Virus record (IMG/VR): IMGVR_UViG_3300042387_000948
Location: 62,001 to 126,000 of that record
Reading direction: 5' to 3' (one strand)
Source of the DNA: a virus
DNA length: 64,000 nucleotides
The notes under the pieces are model-generated. The model searched no databases, was not told where the DNA came from, and saw nothing but the letters and a program-made list of their open reading frames with translations. The translations under genes were made by a program, and so were the position numbers. Positions 44,838 to 54,940 of this stretch are shown here, piece by piece. Position 1 is the first letter of the stretch. Every line of letters starts with the position of its first letter.

Positions 44838-46372
44838 TATTTTTTTAGTAATTTCATTGCCATTTGTTGCATTCCCAATAACCCAGAAGATACAAACTTC
44901 TCTTGGTTAGAACCACTTAATGCATCATATACAGTTGCGATTGCAGATGCGGAAAATACATCAACTCTCATTTTCTTACCACTCTTCGGGTCTACTACTA
45001 TATTGTTTTGATGAGTCTTTGCAATATTTTTGATTTGAGATATGATTTCAGGTTCGGTAGCTTCGTTTACCGATTGTTCTTTTTTTAGTTTACCTAAAGT
45101 TCTTTGTTTTAGTATTTTTTTTAAATCTGCAATTAATTTCTCATTACCCTCATATCTACTAAGGTTTATAATCATATCAGTTATTGCATCTTTAGAATAG
45201 TTATCTAAGTTTTCGTTTACCGATTCGTTTTGTGTTTTTGCATAATCTTCAACGTGTTTTTTTACAAAACTAGGTAATTTTTTATCGTAAAATGTTATCC
45301 TACCACTATCGGAAACATGAGCTATTTTTTTGTAATCACCGAATTCTTCTTCAGCACGATTCCAAAATATAGTACCACTACCCATACTACCTGCTCCAAT
45401 ATCATATTTAGAACCAAATTTTTTGTTTACATTATATTCGTTTACCGATTCATATTTAATCATATCAGGATTAAACTTTTCAAAATTCTTTCTTGCCCAC
45501 TTTACAGCTTCTTCATATGAATTGAATTTAATCCTATCCTGTTTGAATCCCTTTTGTTTATTTAGGTAATCAATATAAACTTTTTCTTCTTTTATTTCTT
45601 CTTTCTTACCATCAGTACCATCCATTGTATCGTGTACTGAATTTAATTGGTCTACTGCTAATGTGATTTGAGAGTACATCCACGAATCTAAGTTCTGTCC
45701 TTGTCCCATTCTTTCCAAAATCATATTTGCATAATCGGCAATTCTTTCCAAATCACCCATTGCCATTTCTTTCAATCCCTCTAATGTTTCTTCGGAATCT
45801 TCTCCTTCTTTGATTGGCTCTTCTTCAGTTTGTGGTAATGCTGCTGCAACGTGCTCTACACCTTTATCATCAACATATTCCTCTACCGTTGCTAACTTTG
45901 TATAATATTGTGGGTCTTCGAATAAATGGTCTAATGTGATTTCTTTAGCCATCTCTCTATCCGTTGTGTGTTCCATTTCGGTTTGGATACCTTTCTTAAA
46001 CTCTGCTACTAGCATATCAACACTCATTCCGTGCTTCTCTGCAATATCATTAAGAGTCATTCCTTTTGCTAAACCACCGGGAATTTGGTCTTCTCCTTCT
46101 TTAATAACACCTTCAATTCTTAATCTATCAGTAACATCGGTAACTTCATCATATCCAGAGTTTCTTAATGCATCTTCAACATCTCTCCTATCTGCTTTAG
46201 GGTCTTTTAACAATATAGTTCCAATTTTTTTACGAGTGAATGAACCACCCTTATCCCAAATTGCCATAATTGCCTTATAGTGCCAATCATTTGTAGTTAC
46301 TTCTTTTATGTTTTCTCTAACTACTGAACGGATTTCCTCCTTCATTTGTTTTTCTGATATCTTTTGTCCCAT
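44837..46372 (-). CDS. Large helical protein, possible head-core or internal protein
   Basis: 511 aa, highly charged, helical, with three VNE segments (ESVNEYNV, ESVNENLD, QSVNEATE) that resemble prohead-protease cut sites. The N-terminal third carries two short HTH-like repeats (GTILLKDPKADRRDVEDAL; LNDIAEKHGMSVDMLVAEF). A scaffold or internal virion role is inferred from composition and neighbours. Class C motif 26 nt upstream. Confidence 0.55.
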   Translation of the reverse strand: MGQKISEKQMKEEIRSVVRENIKEVTTNDWHYKAIMAIWDKGGSFTRKKIGTILLKDPKADRRDVEDALRNSGYDEVTDVTDRLRIEGVIKEGEDQIPGGLAKGMTLNDIAEKHGMSVDMLVAEFKKGIQTEMEHTTDREMAKEITLDHLFEDPQYYTKLATVEEYVDDKGVEHVAAALPQTEEEPIKEGEDSEETLEGLKEMAMGDLERIADYANMILERMGQGQNLDSWMYSQITLAVDQLNSVHDTMDGTDGKKEEIKEEKVYIDYLNKQKGFKQDRIKFNSYEEAVKWARKNFEKFNPDMIKYESVNEYNVNKKFGSKYDIGAGSMGSGTIFWNRAEEEFGDYKKIAHVSDSGRITFYDKKLPSFVKKHVEDYAKTQNESVNENLDNYSKDAITDMIINLSRYEGNEKLIADLKKILKQRTLGKLKKEQSVNEATEPEIISQIKNIAKTHQNNIVVDPKSGKKMRVDVFSASAIATVYDALSGSNQEKFVSSGLLGMQQMAMKLLKK

Positions 46373-46398
46373 TGTACGAATTTTACCTAATTTTATAG

Positions 46399-46409
46399 AT
46401 ATAAATATA
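46399..46409 (-). promoter_or_regulatory. Class C promoter motif
   Basis: TATATTTATAT, 26 nt before the ATG at 46372, in the gap after the sugar cluster. Confidence 0.52.
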
Positions 46410-46414
46410 AAAAT

Positions 46415-47308
46415 TTAATTATTCGATTGATTTTCGATAAGTTTTGCTACAAATTTCTTTACCTCTTCCTGTCCCAATTGATGCGCAGCATCATAAAACT
46501 CTTTCTTTTTATCAATTGGTTTAATTTTATCCGAATATGATGGAGTTCTATTGAAATAATCTTCGGTAATATACACCCCATCCAACACAAATTGCCTAAT
46601 ACCAGCTCCCAACTTATTACCCACTGTTGCTGCTGCCATTCCATATGTATCTTCAGGTCCATAACCTTTAAATGATTCAGGTATACCAACCAATTCCCAA
46701 AATGATTTAGAGTATAGAGTATGCATACCACATCCAAATTTAATTGTTTCTATTTCTCTCGCGGTTACAGCTTTTATTTCTTGAACCAATGTGTTATCAG
46801 CAATTTCTTTGGAATCCATTGCATAACCATATGGTTTATCTTTGTAATCCGAATGACATAAATCTTCCCAACTATCATCCCACCATTTTGGAAGTGATGG
46901 TGATACTATATATGTACCATCTAATTGATATGATATATTTAATTGATACTTTAACATATGTTCGTGCATCAAAATATCATTATCTACAAATATAAATTGG
47001 TCATAATCTAATTTGTAACTTTCTCTTTTTTGTTGTGTAGTTCCCCAACAGGATGTATCTAATATTACTTCGTTTATATTTTTAACACCATTGAATAATA
47101 CACCAAATCTTGCAACAAAATATCCTTGCTTCAATTCACTATTATCCCAATCAGTTAGCTCTGGATTTAAGTTTAGAGTTACTTTAAGTGTCACATCATC
47201 ATCCCCATCCAAATATTGAAGTGCTTTGTGATATTGTTGCATAAATCGTTCAAACATCTCTAATTCGGATGGCATTACGTGTATGCAAACTAATGTTCTT
47301 TTTTTCAT
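46415..47308 (-). CDS. GT-A glycosyltransferase
   Basis: 297 aa. YDQFIFVDNDILMHEHM has a DxD metal site and FKGYGPEDTYGMAAA the GPED motif seen in polymerising galactosyl/GalNAc-type transferases. Donor unknown. Last gene of the ~16-kb sugar cluster. Confidence 0.72.
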   Translation of the reverse strand: MKKRTLVCIHVMPSELEMFERFMQQYHKALQYLDGDDDVTLKVTLNLNPELTDWDNSELKQGYFVARFGVLFNGVKNINEVILDTSCWGTTQQKRESYKLDYDQFIFVDNDILMHEHMLKYQLNISYQLDGTYIVSPSLPKWWDDSWEDLCHSDYKDKPYGYAMDSKEIADNTLVQEIKAVTAREIETIKFGCGMHTLYSKSFWELVGIPESFKGYGPEDTYGMAAATVGNKLGAGIRQFVLDGVYITEDYFNRTPSYSDKIKPIDKKKEFYDAAHQLGQEEVKKFVAKLIENQSNN

Positions 47309-47309
47309 T

Positions 47310-48542
47310 TTAAAATACGTTTTTAAACAATGGTTTAATCATGTCCTTTGTTGTTAATTTATATATTTCTATTTCAAATATATCCCAATCAAATGTACCA
47401 ACTGAATCATTTTGTTGTATTACAAATGGTAAATTCATAATAAATTGTTGATAATGTTCTTGCGTTAATTTAGAACCATCAAATCTAACTACCACATCTC
47501 CAAATAATTCATCATTTACTGAATAAACTTTTTCAGATATATCAAACATAGTTTCTTTACTTTCATTTTGGATGTAAGAATCGTACTCACAATCCACATA
47601 TATTCTATCACACCAAGGTTCTAATATAGAAAGTAATTGTGGTGTACAATTTACAATTACAAATGTAGTATCATATCTTTTTGGTACTATTGGTAGCATA
47701 TTATCATCATGCAATACATTGGTATGCCATTTTCTCCACCACTCTCTGAACTTATTCTCTCTTAATTTTGTATATTCTACCGAATCTTTAGGTTTGTACC
47801 ATATAGTTCCATCCGGTAATGGTATCTCTCTTTCAATTTCAATACCATCTTTAAATCTACTACCTCTACAAGTCATATGATATACAAATGCATCTCTACT
47901 TTGTACCAATTTATAACCAGCTAAATCCATCCGATTGAATATATCAGAATCTTCCAACTCCATAGGTGCAAATAATAAATCATGTCCACCAATTGATGTA
48001 AAATCTTCTTTATATAGCATCCATGGTGCAAAGATACCATATGTTACTAACCCTTCATTTTGAGTTTCTAATGTAGCAACAAAGTGTGTAAATGCATCTT
48101 CTTTTGCAAAAAATTCATCAACTTCCAATCCAAAGTTCATTACATACTTTTCAGGTCCCGGTGGGTGAAGTGGTGGTTCTATACGAGTAGCACTTACCAC
48201 AGTCATTGGTTTTAGATGCTTTAACATATTACCAACATAGTTTTCAGTAACTACCATATCCGAATGTAGAATTGTAACTATTGGTGTTGTTGCCAACTTA
48301 ATACCAACATCATATAGAACTGTATGCCCAACTCTATCCGATGATTCATTACGATATTTTGTATAGTGTTCTGCCTCTAACGAGTTTATCCACTCCCAAG
48401 TACCATCGGTTGATGCATCATCTAATATAATAATGTGGTGGTATGTTCCGTAATGTTTTTCAATACTACTAACTGCCTGCTTTAAATAAGGTAAGTTATT
48501 TCTACAAGGTATAATAAAACTTATTGGTTGGTTCTTTGTCAT
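47310..48542 (-). CDS. Family 2 glycosyltransferase with extra C-terminal domain
   Basis: 410 aa. SFIIPCRNNLPYLKQAVSSI, HIIILDDASTDGTWEW and TILHSDMVV define a GT2 domain in the first ~110 residues. MELEDSDIFNRM is the acceptor-side ED motif. The last ~130 residues form a separate domain of unknown role. Overlaps the kinase gene by 4 nt. Confidence 0.82.
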   Translation of the reverse strand: MTKNQPISFIIPCRNNLPYLKQAVSSIEKHYGTYHHIIILDDASTDGTWEWINSLEAEHYTKYRNESSDRVGHTVLYDVGIKLATTPIVTILHSDMVVTENYVGNMLKHLKPMTVVSATRIEPPLHPPGPEKYVMNFGLEVDEFFAKEDAFTHFVATLETQNEGLVTYGIFAPWMLYKEDFTSIGGHDLLFAPMELEDSDIFNRMDLAGYKLVQSRDAFVYHMTCRGSRFKDGIEIEREIPLPDGTIWYKPKDSVEYTKLRENKFREWWRKWHTNVLHDDNMLPIVPKRYDTTFVIVNCTPQLLSILEPWCDRIYVDCEYDSYIQNESKETMFDISEKVYSVNDELFGDVVVRFDGSKLTQEHYQQFIMNLPFVIQQNDSVGTFDWDIFEIEIYKLTTKDMIKPLFKNVF

Positions 48543-49291
48543 TTCTTAATATAATTTCCTACTTTTGTTACTCCTTTATGCTGTACTACTATCGTAGCAC
48601 ATTCGTTTGCGTATAATATTGCTTTACCAATATCACCACTCCTACACCACTCAACTACTAAACCTGATATGAATGTATCACCAGCTCCACTATTATCTCT
48701 AACCTCCACTTCCTTTACATTGTATTCGGTTTCCATATACTTACATCCCTTTCCACTCATAGTTACAATTAACTTATCGTAGAACTCTTTGAAGTACTGT
48801 CCAGCTGCTATGTTGTTTGCATATTCGTATTCATTTATCTTAATGAATTTTGCATCTAACATATACTCATTAACAATCTTTTTGGTATCTATAAAAACTG
48901 CTGAATGTGATTTACAAATAAACTGAATATCTTCGTATGTTAATAACCCTTTATTGTAGTCCGATATAATAACTGCATCATAATCTCCAAACTTAATCTT
49001 ATCCAAATTTTTAATTCTTGGGATAGATGATGTTTCGGAATCTATTCGTATAATTTGGTGATTTGTCTTTTCTTCTACATATCGGGTTTTAGTTACCGGA
49101 TTCTCATTGGTAACTAAATGAACGTCCACTTCCAATGATTCTATATTTTCAAATACATTAGCTGCCATACCACCCGTCCGTGTCTCCCTTTTGGGGATAA
49201 ACACAGGAACGGGTGCTTCAGGGCAAAGTCTATCCGCTTTACCATAAACATAGACATCAATACAACTATCTCCTATAACTAATATATTCAT
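48539..49291 (-). CDS. PfkB-family sugar kinase, HldE/RfaE-like
   Basis: 250 aa. ILVIGDSCIDVYVYGKADRLCPEAPVPVF closely follows the start of the heptose-7-phosphate kinase domain of HldE (in segments), and DNSGAGDTFISGLV is the PfkB signature with the catalytic Asp. Shorter than HldE kinase (~310 aa) and without the nucleotidyltransferase domain. Would phosphorylate a sugar for activation. Confidence 0.8.
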   Translation of the reverse strand: MNILVIGDSCIDVYVYGKADRLCPEAPVPVFIPKRETRTGGMAANVFENIESLEVDVHLVTNENPVTKTRYVEEKTNHQIIRIDSETSSIPRIKNLDKIKFGDYDAVIISDYNKGLLTYEDIQFICKSHSAVFIDTKKIVNEYMLDAKFIKINEYEYANNIAAGQYFKEFYDKLIVTMSGKGCKYMETEYNVKEVEVRDNSGAGDTFISGLVVEWCRSGDIGKAILYANECATIVVQHKGVTKVGNYIKK

Positions 49292-49292
49292 A

Positions 49293-49697
49293 TTACCAAC
49301 TAATTTCCCAATCTTTGAATTCTGCTGCTAAGCAATCAATTTTGTAATCTTTTCTACCACCATTCACCTCTTGGATTTTGTTCTTAGCTACGTTACGAAT
49401 ACCATTTAATCCGTGCGTTAATTCCAAATTGTTACCATCTCTAATACCTTTACGATAGTTGGATTCATTATGCCAAATGTGTAAGTTCATTTGTGAAAGA
49501 ACTACAACTGCTCTAATAGTTTCGGCAGTTACAGCTTCGGTACTCTCATCCAAATACAATTGAATATCATGTACAATTGCTGCAATCTCTTCAGCGTATT
49601 CTGCTTTGTGGTCTGTAATGAATACTTCTTTTAATTGAACAATAGATAATCTATCAATCAATTCACTTAATGTTGGTAAATATTTTCTCTCTTCCAT
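49293..49697 (-). CDS. Hypothetical protein in sugar cluster, 134 aa
   Basis: Helical protein with LPTLSELIDRLSIVQLKEVF and IRNVAKNKIQEVNGGRKDYK. Similar small helical proteins turn up in phage and bacterial nucleotide-sugar operons as I recall, without known function. Spaced 1-2 nt from both neighbours. Confidence 0.6.
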   Translation of the reverse strand: MEERKYLPTLSELIDRLSIVQLKEVFITDHKAEYAEEIAAIVHDIQLYLDESTEAVTAETIRAVVVLSQMNLHIWHNESNYRKGIRDGNNLELTHGLNGIRNVAKNKIQEVNGGRKDYKIDCLAAEFKDWEISW

Positions 49698-49698
49698 A

Positions 49699-50643
49699 TT
49701 ATAAATTTGTAAAATTTTTGTTGTTGTATTTAATAATTACTTTGTATGCTTCTAACAATTGTTTGATACCATAATCCAAATCGTAGATAGGTTTCCAACC
49801 TCTACTTTCTAACTTATCATTTGATACAATGTAGTTTCTCTTATCAAAATCTTCTTTGAAATCATCTTCCTTAATAACCAAAGATGGTATATGTGATTTA
49901 ATCTTTTCTGCCAATTCCAACTTTGATAAGTTAGCAGTTGATAATCCTACGTTGAATGCCTCACCCTTACAAGCATCATAATTCTCAATGATGAATTGGA
50001 ATGTTCTAGCTATGTCCTGAACGTGAATGTAGTTTCTCTTAAAGTGTCCTTCAAACAACACTAAATAACCATCTACTGCACTTTTATAAACAAAATCGTT
50101 TACTAACAAATCCTGTCTCATTCGAGGTGATACACCAAACACCGTTGCCAATCTTAATGATACACCATTTCCATTTGCCAATAAAGCGTTCTCCGCATTA
50201 CATTTTGTTTCTGCGTATAATGATAATGGATTAAATGGTGAGTCTTCGGTAATGATTGAATCAGATGAACCATATTGTGAATTGGTATTAGGTAAGATTA
50301 ACTTTTGGTTATCTCTTAGGACTTCAATCACATCAACTACCTGCTGATAGTTTACCGCTATCGTTAAATCAGGATTTGCTTTACATGCAGGCATTCCTAC
50401 GATTGCAGCCAATGGAATAATCACATCATGCTCCCCTACTAACTTTTGTAGTAATTCTTTGTTTCTTACATCACCCATCTCAAACTTAAAACCTTCTCTC
50501 TTAAAAAGGTGTAATAATGATAGTTGTTTGTAAGATAAATTATCCAATACCGTTACTGAATAACCTTCATTTAATAGGTGCTCCGTTAATGTAGAACCTA
50601 AATACCCAGCACCGCCGGTAATTAAAACTTTTTCTTTACTCAT
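49699..50643 (-). CDS. NAD-dependent sugar epimerase/dehydratase
   Basis: 314 aa extended SDR. VLITGGAGYLGSTLTEHLL binds NAD, and SLYAETKCNAE has the YxxxK pair. It modifies a nucleotide sugar by epimerisation or dehydration. Substrate not resolved. Overlaps the next SDR gene by 4 nt. Confidence 0.85.
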   Translation of the reverse strand: MSKEKVLITGGAGYLGSTLTEHLLNEGYSVTVLDNLSYKQLSLLHLFKREGFKFEMGDVRNKELLQKLVGEHDVIIPLAAIVGMPACKANPDLTIAVNYQQVVDVIEVLRDNQKLILPNTNSQYGSSDSIITEDSPFNPLSLYAETKCNAENALLANGNGVSLRLATVFGVSPRMRQDLLVNDFVYKSAVDGYLVLFEGHFKRNYIHVQDIARTFQFIIENYDACKGEAFNVGLSTANLSKLELAEKIKSHIPSLVIKEDDFKEDFDKRNYIVSNDKLESRGWKPIYDLDYGIKQLLEAYKVIIKYNNKNFTNL

Positions 50644-51617
50644 CCTAATCTATTTTTTATATCGTTATATACCACTTCTAATCCTTCTCTTAATGAAGTC
50701 TTTGCTTCCCAACCCAATTCTTCTTTTACTAAATTACAATCACACCACTGTCCCCAAATTACTGTGTTCTTTGTTGTATCGTATTCGATTTGAATATCCT
50801 TACCACTAATTGCAACAACAGTCTCTGCTATATCTGATATGGTACATCTCTCACCCTTTCCAACATTGTAAGGTCCAACTAATTGTTTTTCATCCAATGC
50901 TTCAACCATTTTTTGAATACAATCTAATGCATCCTCAATAAAACAATATGAACGGGTTTCGGTTCCAGTTCCCCAAATTCTAAATGGTACTTCGGGATAC
51001 TTCACACCTCTATGTGAGAATACAGGAATAACCGAACCAGTTTCTAATTGGAAATCCTGATTTGGTCCGTAGATACCAATAAATCTTGCAATTGCTACAT
51101 TTAACCAATCATACTCAACTACCGCAGATTCGATTGCTTTTTCACCAATCAACTTTGCCCAACCATATGTTAGTTCGGGATTAGCAGGATATGCATCCGA
51201 TTCTTTAATCATTGGTGAATCTGCTATTGTTTGCAATTCCTTTGGATAAATGTGTGCTGATGATGCGTAAAAGTATTTAGTGATTTTGTTTTCAATAATA
51301 CCCCTCAATACATTACTATCCATTTTCATATTAGCGTTCATCACTTCATATGGTTTAGATAGATATGTACCAATACCACCCACTTTAGATGCCAAATGAA
51401 TTACAATATCTTTATCTTTGAATAGATGTGCTACCTGATTATAATCAGTTAAATCATAATAAACTAATTTTATATCAGATTTTACCTCTTCTAAAAATTC
51501 AGTTTTACCTCTTTCCAAATTATCGATTACCGTAACATCGTAACCTTCTTTAACTAATCTTTTTGTAAGGTGGGAGCCGATAAAACCAGCCCCACCCGTA
51601 ATTAAAACTTTTTTCAT
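50640..51617 (-). CDS. NAD-dependent sugar epimerase/dehydratase
   Basis: 325 aa extended SDR. KVLITGGAGFIGSHLTKRL (Rossmann loop), LTYGWAKLIGEK (YxxxK). The overall pattern is closest to UDP- or GDP-sugar epimerases. Overlaps both neighbouring SDR genes, so three reductase/epimerase steps are translated together. Confidence 0.85.
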   Translation of the reverse strand: MKKVLITGGAGFIGSHLTKRLVKEGYDVTVIDNLERGKTEFLEEVKSDIKLVYYDLTDYNQVAHLFKDKDIVIHLASKVGGIGTYLSKPYEVMNANMKMDSNVLRGIIENKITKYFYASSAHIYPKELQTIADSPMIKESDAYPANPELTYGWAKLIGEKAIESAVVEYDWLNVAIARFIGIYGPNQDFQLETGSVIPVFSHRGVKYPEVPFRIWGTGTETRSYCFIEDALDCIQKMVEALDEKQLVGPYNVGKGERCTISDIAETVVAISGKDIQIEYDTTKNTVIWGQWCDCNLVKEELGWEAKTSLREGLEVVYNDIKNRLG

Positions 51618-52570
51618 TATAATCTTGCTGTTTCTTTATTGTTAAGATACCATTCAATAGTTTGTTTTAAACCATCCTCTAAAGTTGTGTTTGGAACATA
51701 ACCAAATGTTTCTTTAAATTTAGTCATATCGTAAAATCTCTTAGGTTGTCCATCTGGTCTAGTTGTATCCCAAACAATCTCACCTTCATATCCCACAATC
51801 TTAGCAATTGATTCGTTCAATTCTTTAATAGATGTCTCAACACCAGTTCCTAAATTGAAAGGACCTGTTTCATTACAATCCATAGCATCAATGATTGCTC
51901 TAACAGTATCACCTACATATAAGAACTCTCTTGTTGCTACACCAGTTCCCCACACCTCAACAGTAGGTGAATTTGATTCTTTAGCTGCAATGAACTTTCT
52001 AATCAATGCAGGAATAACGTGCGAATTCTCTAAGTGGAAATTATCATATGGTCCGTAAAGATTTGCTGGTAATAATACCGTTGTATTGAAACCATATTGT
52101 TCTCTATATGCCCAACCACCAATCACTAAGTTTTTCTTAGCCAATGAATAACCATAAGAATTCATATCAGGCAATCCGTTCCAAAAATCATCTTCCGAAA
52201 ATGGTACTGGAATATCTTTTGGATATCCACATCCTGCTGCTAATGATACTAACTTCTCAACACCATTGATGTAAGAGTAATGATTAAGCAACACGCTCAT
52301 CATTGCGTTCTTATAAAAGAATTCAGCCGGTCTTGCTTTGTTAGCCGCAATACCACCAACCAAACCAGCAATATGTAATACCACATTTGGTTTGTTAATT
52401 TCAAAGTAACTTTTTACATCCTCTTCATTTGTAAAATCAACACGAGATGATGTTGGTGTTAAAAGGTTTGTAAATCCTTTTGATTGCAATTGTTCTACTA
52501 AATTTTTACCTACGAAACCACTAGCTCCGGTAATTAAAATCTTTTTGTCTTTAAATTGTTCTATGTTCAT
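51617..52570 (-). CDS. GDP-L-fucose synthase-like SDR
   Basis: 317 aa. ILITGASGFVGKNLVEQL, HIAGLVGGIAANKARPAEF and MNSYGYSLAKKN match GDP-L-fucose synthase, which turns GDP-4-keto-6-deoxymannose into GDP-L-fucose. The GDP-mannose dehydratase that makes its substrate is not in the window, so the host may supply it. A GT11 fucosyltransferase is encoded in the same cluster. Confidence 0.82.
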   Translation of the reverse strand: MNIEQFKDKKILITGASGFVGKNLVEQLQSKGFTNLLTPTSSRVDFTNEEDVKSYFEINKPNVVLHIAGLVGGIAANKARPAEFFYKNAMMSVLLNHYSYINGVEKLVSLAAGCGYPKDIPVPFSEDDFWNGLPDMNSYGYSLAKKNLVIGGWAYREQYGFNTTVLLPANLYGPYDNFHLENSHVIPALIRKFIAAKESNSPTVEVWGTGVATREFLYVGDTVRAIIDAMDCNETGPFNLGTGVETSIKELNESIAKIVGYEGEIVWDTTRPDGQPKRFYDMTKFKETFGYVPNTTLEDGLKQTIEWYLNNKETARL

Positions 52571-52581
52571 AATTGTTGTTT

Positions 52582-53310
52582 TTATAATGTACTAGCATAA
52601 AGGTCAGATGCTGCAAATAATTGAAAATTGGTATATCCATATGTCTTCAATAACTCCACAATATCATCACGCTTATACCCAAATTGAGTTGTGTTTTTAT
52701 CATCAAATTCTAATAATATTGATGGTTTAAATTTGTTTAAAGTTTTTTCTCCACCTTTTAATATACTTAATTCGGCTCCTTCGGTGTCTATTTTGATTAC
52801 ATCTACGCTTTCTAATTTTTGTTTTTCAAAAAATTCATCAATAGTTGTACAATAAACACTTTGTGTAGTAAACTCTCCACTTTTATCATCATAGATGAAT
52901 CTAGATGGGTCATTACCTAAAGTTGCTAAACCACTATCCGTAGTATCAACTGGTATTTTTAGTTCTAATTCTTTTGATTCATGCCAAACTCCCATATTAA
53001 AACACTCTACCCTATCTTTTAAATTGTTCAACTCAACGTTGTGAACAAGTGCCGCAAATGCTAATGGATTTGGTTCGAATGCATAACATTTGAGGGTGGG
53101 ATTTAGTAATGGTAAAAATATAAAACTGCCTGTATTAGAACCAATATCTAAAAAATTAATTTGTTCTCTATTGAATATAATGTGATTGTAAAACTGATTA
53201 ATTAATTGCTCATCATAGATAGAACCATTTCTAGATGCTCCCCAAATTGATTTACACTTATCGGATAATAATATTTCATTCCCTAAGAATGATGATTTAA
53301 AGTGATTCAT
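52582..53310 (-). CDS. FkbM-type methyltransferase
   Basis: 242 aa. INFLDIGSNTGSFIFL is SAM motif I, CYAFEPNPLAFAAL motif II, and VDVIKIDTEGAELSILKGGE the FkbM signature. FkbM proteins O-methylate sugars or sugar-linked lipids. Overlaps the next gene by 14 nt. Confidence 0.85.
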   Translation of the reverse strand: MNHFKSSFLGNEILLSDKCKSIWGASRNGSIYDEQLINQFYNHIIFNREQINFLDIGSNTGSFIFLPLLNPTLKCYAFEPNPLAFAALVHNVELNNLKDRVECFNMGVWHESKELELKIPVDTTDSGLATLGNDPSRFIYDDKSGEFTTQSVYCTTIDEFFEKQKLESVDVIKIDTEGAELSILKGGEKTLNKFKPSILLEFDDKNTTQFGYKRDDIVELLKTYGYTNFQLFAASDLYASTL

Positions 53311-54226
53311 ATTTTTTTATTTTTTCAAAAATCGTATTTACCTCATACTCTTGCACTTTTTCATAGGCAGCATTTATAATGGGGGTGTACATATGGTGAT
53401 TGTTAATAATGTGGTATAATTTATAGTATAAATCTTCCAAACTATACCAATATATAAAATGTTGATTGGGTGTAAACCATTTTTCAATTACATTCCATTC
53501 ATCATATTTAACCAACACTAATGTTTTACACATCATTGACTCTATGATTCTTGGTTTAAATTGTGGTATGTATCCACTTTCTAAACTTTTAAAAGCTTCA
53601 TTGTCTTCCCAATTTGGATACTTCTTTATAAATTGAAAATGGGTTTCATTTATTGGAGCTAAATTCATAGCAATTGAAACTTTTGATTTACTTAATAAAT
53701 CCCATTTAACCGAACTGTGTATATTGTTATGCGTTGGTTCATATGGTGGTGGATACTTACCCTCAACTGCGCTAAATATGTATTTGTAATCACGCATAAT
53801 ATCAATAATAGCAAAATGTTCAGCTCCAAGTAAATGCCCCATATACATTACATCATTTGTTTTAGGATGTGAGTAATCAATATGTTCAAATGATTTTTTA
53901 TTAAATGGAAATGGTATTGGTATGAATTTTGTTTTGGAAGTTTTGTTCATCCAATCAGCGGTATATGGACATATTGTATATATGTGAGTAAAATACTCCT
54001 GCTCCTCATTACAACTTTCCGTACCACAATAAGCACATGGTGCTTCTAAATTCATATAAACTCTCTTATCGTAATTTTTGTATTGTTCTTTAAGAGAATC
54101 ATTTACAGAGGTTGAATACCCCTGAAATAAAACTTCGGTTTGAGAATCATCATTATATTGCTCCAAGTTATAATAACTATTTATCATATCTTGATATTCC
54201 CCACTATATTCTGTAACTATTTTCAT
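53297..54226 (-). CDS. Group 1-like glycosyltransferase
   Basis: 309 aa from the ATG at 54226 (a TTG at 54238 is possible). The C-terminal half has FKPRIIESMMCKTLVLVKYD and FTPNQHFIYW, the donor-binding pattern of GT-B group 1 enzymes. The N-terminal half is divergent with a Cys-rich ACGTESC-like stretch (CAYCGTESC). Confidence 0.68.
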   Translation of the reverse strand: MKIVTEYSGEYQDMINSYYNLEQYNDDSQTEVLFQGYSTSVNDSLKEQYKNYDKRVYMNLEAPCAYCGTESCNEEQEYFTHIYTICPYTADWMNKTSKTKFIPIPFPFNKKSFEHIDYSHPKTNDVMYMGHLLGAEHFAIIDIMRDYKYIFSAVEGKYPPPYEPTHNNIHSSVKWDLLSKSKVSIAMNLAPINETHFQFIKKYPNWEDNEAFKSLESGYIPQFKPRIIESMMCKTLVLVKYDEWNVIEKWFTPNQHFIYWYSLEDLYYKLYHIINNHHMYTPIINAAYEKVQEYEVNTIFEKIKKYESL

Positions 54227-54227
54227 A

Positions 54228-54929
54228 TTATTTTGCAAAAAACATTCCGTAGTTTACCCTACGTTCTGGGTTTATTAATTTATCCAATTCCAATTCATCC
54301 AACGTATAAAATTCTTTTGGATATTCTAAATAAGGGTCTCCTTTGTCCGAAAATGTTGCTTTTGGAAATACATCGCCTTCATCAAACCAACCGATTACAC
54401 CAAATTGAGTATAACCTATACTTTGTAAATGGTTTAATATTTTGTATAAACTATCTTTTTCTTCCTCATGCCACTCAAAGCAAATATCATTAGCTTTTTG
54501 AGTTAATCCACTCAATACCGTATACTCATATCCCTCCACATCAATCTTAATCAAATCAGGCATACCATATCTTTCAATCATAGAATCAATTGTTATTGAT
54601 TCTACTTTAACAGGCGGTGCCCAACTTACTGAATTTTGTGGAAGATTCTTACTACCTTGGGTAAATCGAGAATTGTTCATAAATTCAGTTGATGCCGTAG
54701 ATACTCCAGTTGTAGCATGTGAGATATAAAAATCAATTTCGTCACCTTCAACATTAGATACTAAATTGTTTAGTAATAAAAAGTTGTAATTTAATGAGAA
54801 GTTTCTTTTTAATACACCACATAAATTAGGATTTGCTTCTACCGCAATCACACTTGCATTTGGATATTTACCAAAACAAACTTCAGTAAATTCTCCTTCA
54901 TTGTAACCTATATCAAATATTAAATTCAT
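54228..54929 (-). CDS. FkbM-type methyltransferase
   Basis: 233 aa, second FkbM enzyme. NLIFDIGYNEGEFTEV at the start is SAM motif I, VIAVEANPNL motif II, and LIKIDVEGYEYTVLSGL the signature. The two FkbM genes differ and flank a glycosyltransferase, suggesting two methylation sites on the glycan. Confidence 0.83.
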   Translation of the reverse strand: MNLIFDIGYNEGEFTEVCFGKYPNASVIAVEANPNLCGVLKRNFSLNYNFLLLNNLVSNVEGDEIDFYISHATTGVSTASTEFMNNSRFTQGSKNLPQNSVSWAPPVKVESITIDSMIERYGMPDLIKIDVEGYEYTVLSGLTQKANDICFEWHEEEKDSLYKILNHLQSIGYTQFGVIGWFDEGDVFPKATFSDKGDPYLEYPKEFYTLDELELDKLINPERRVNYGMFFAK

Positions 54930-54940
54930 AATTTATTTTG

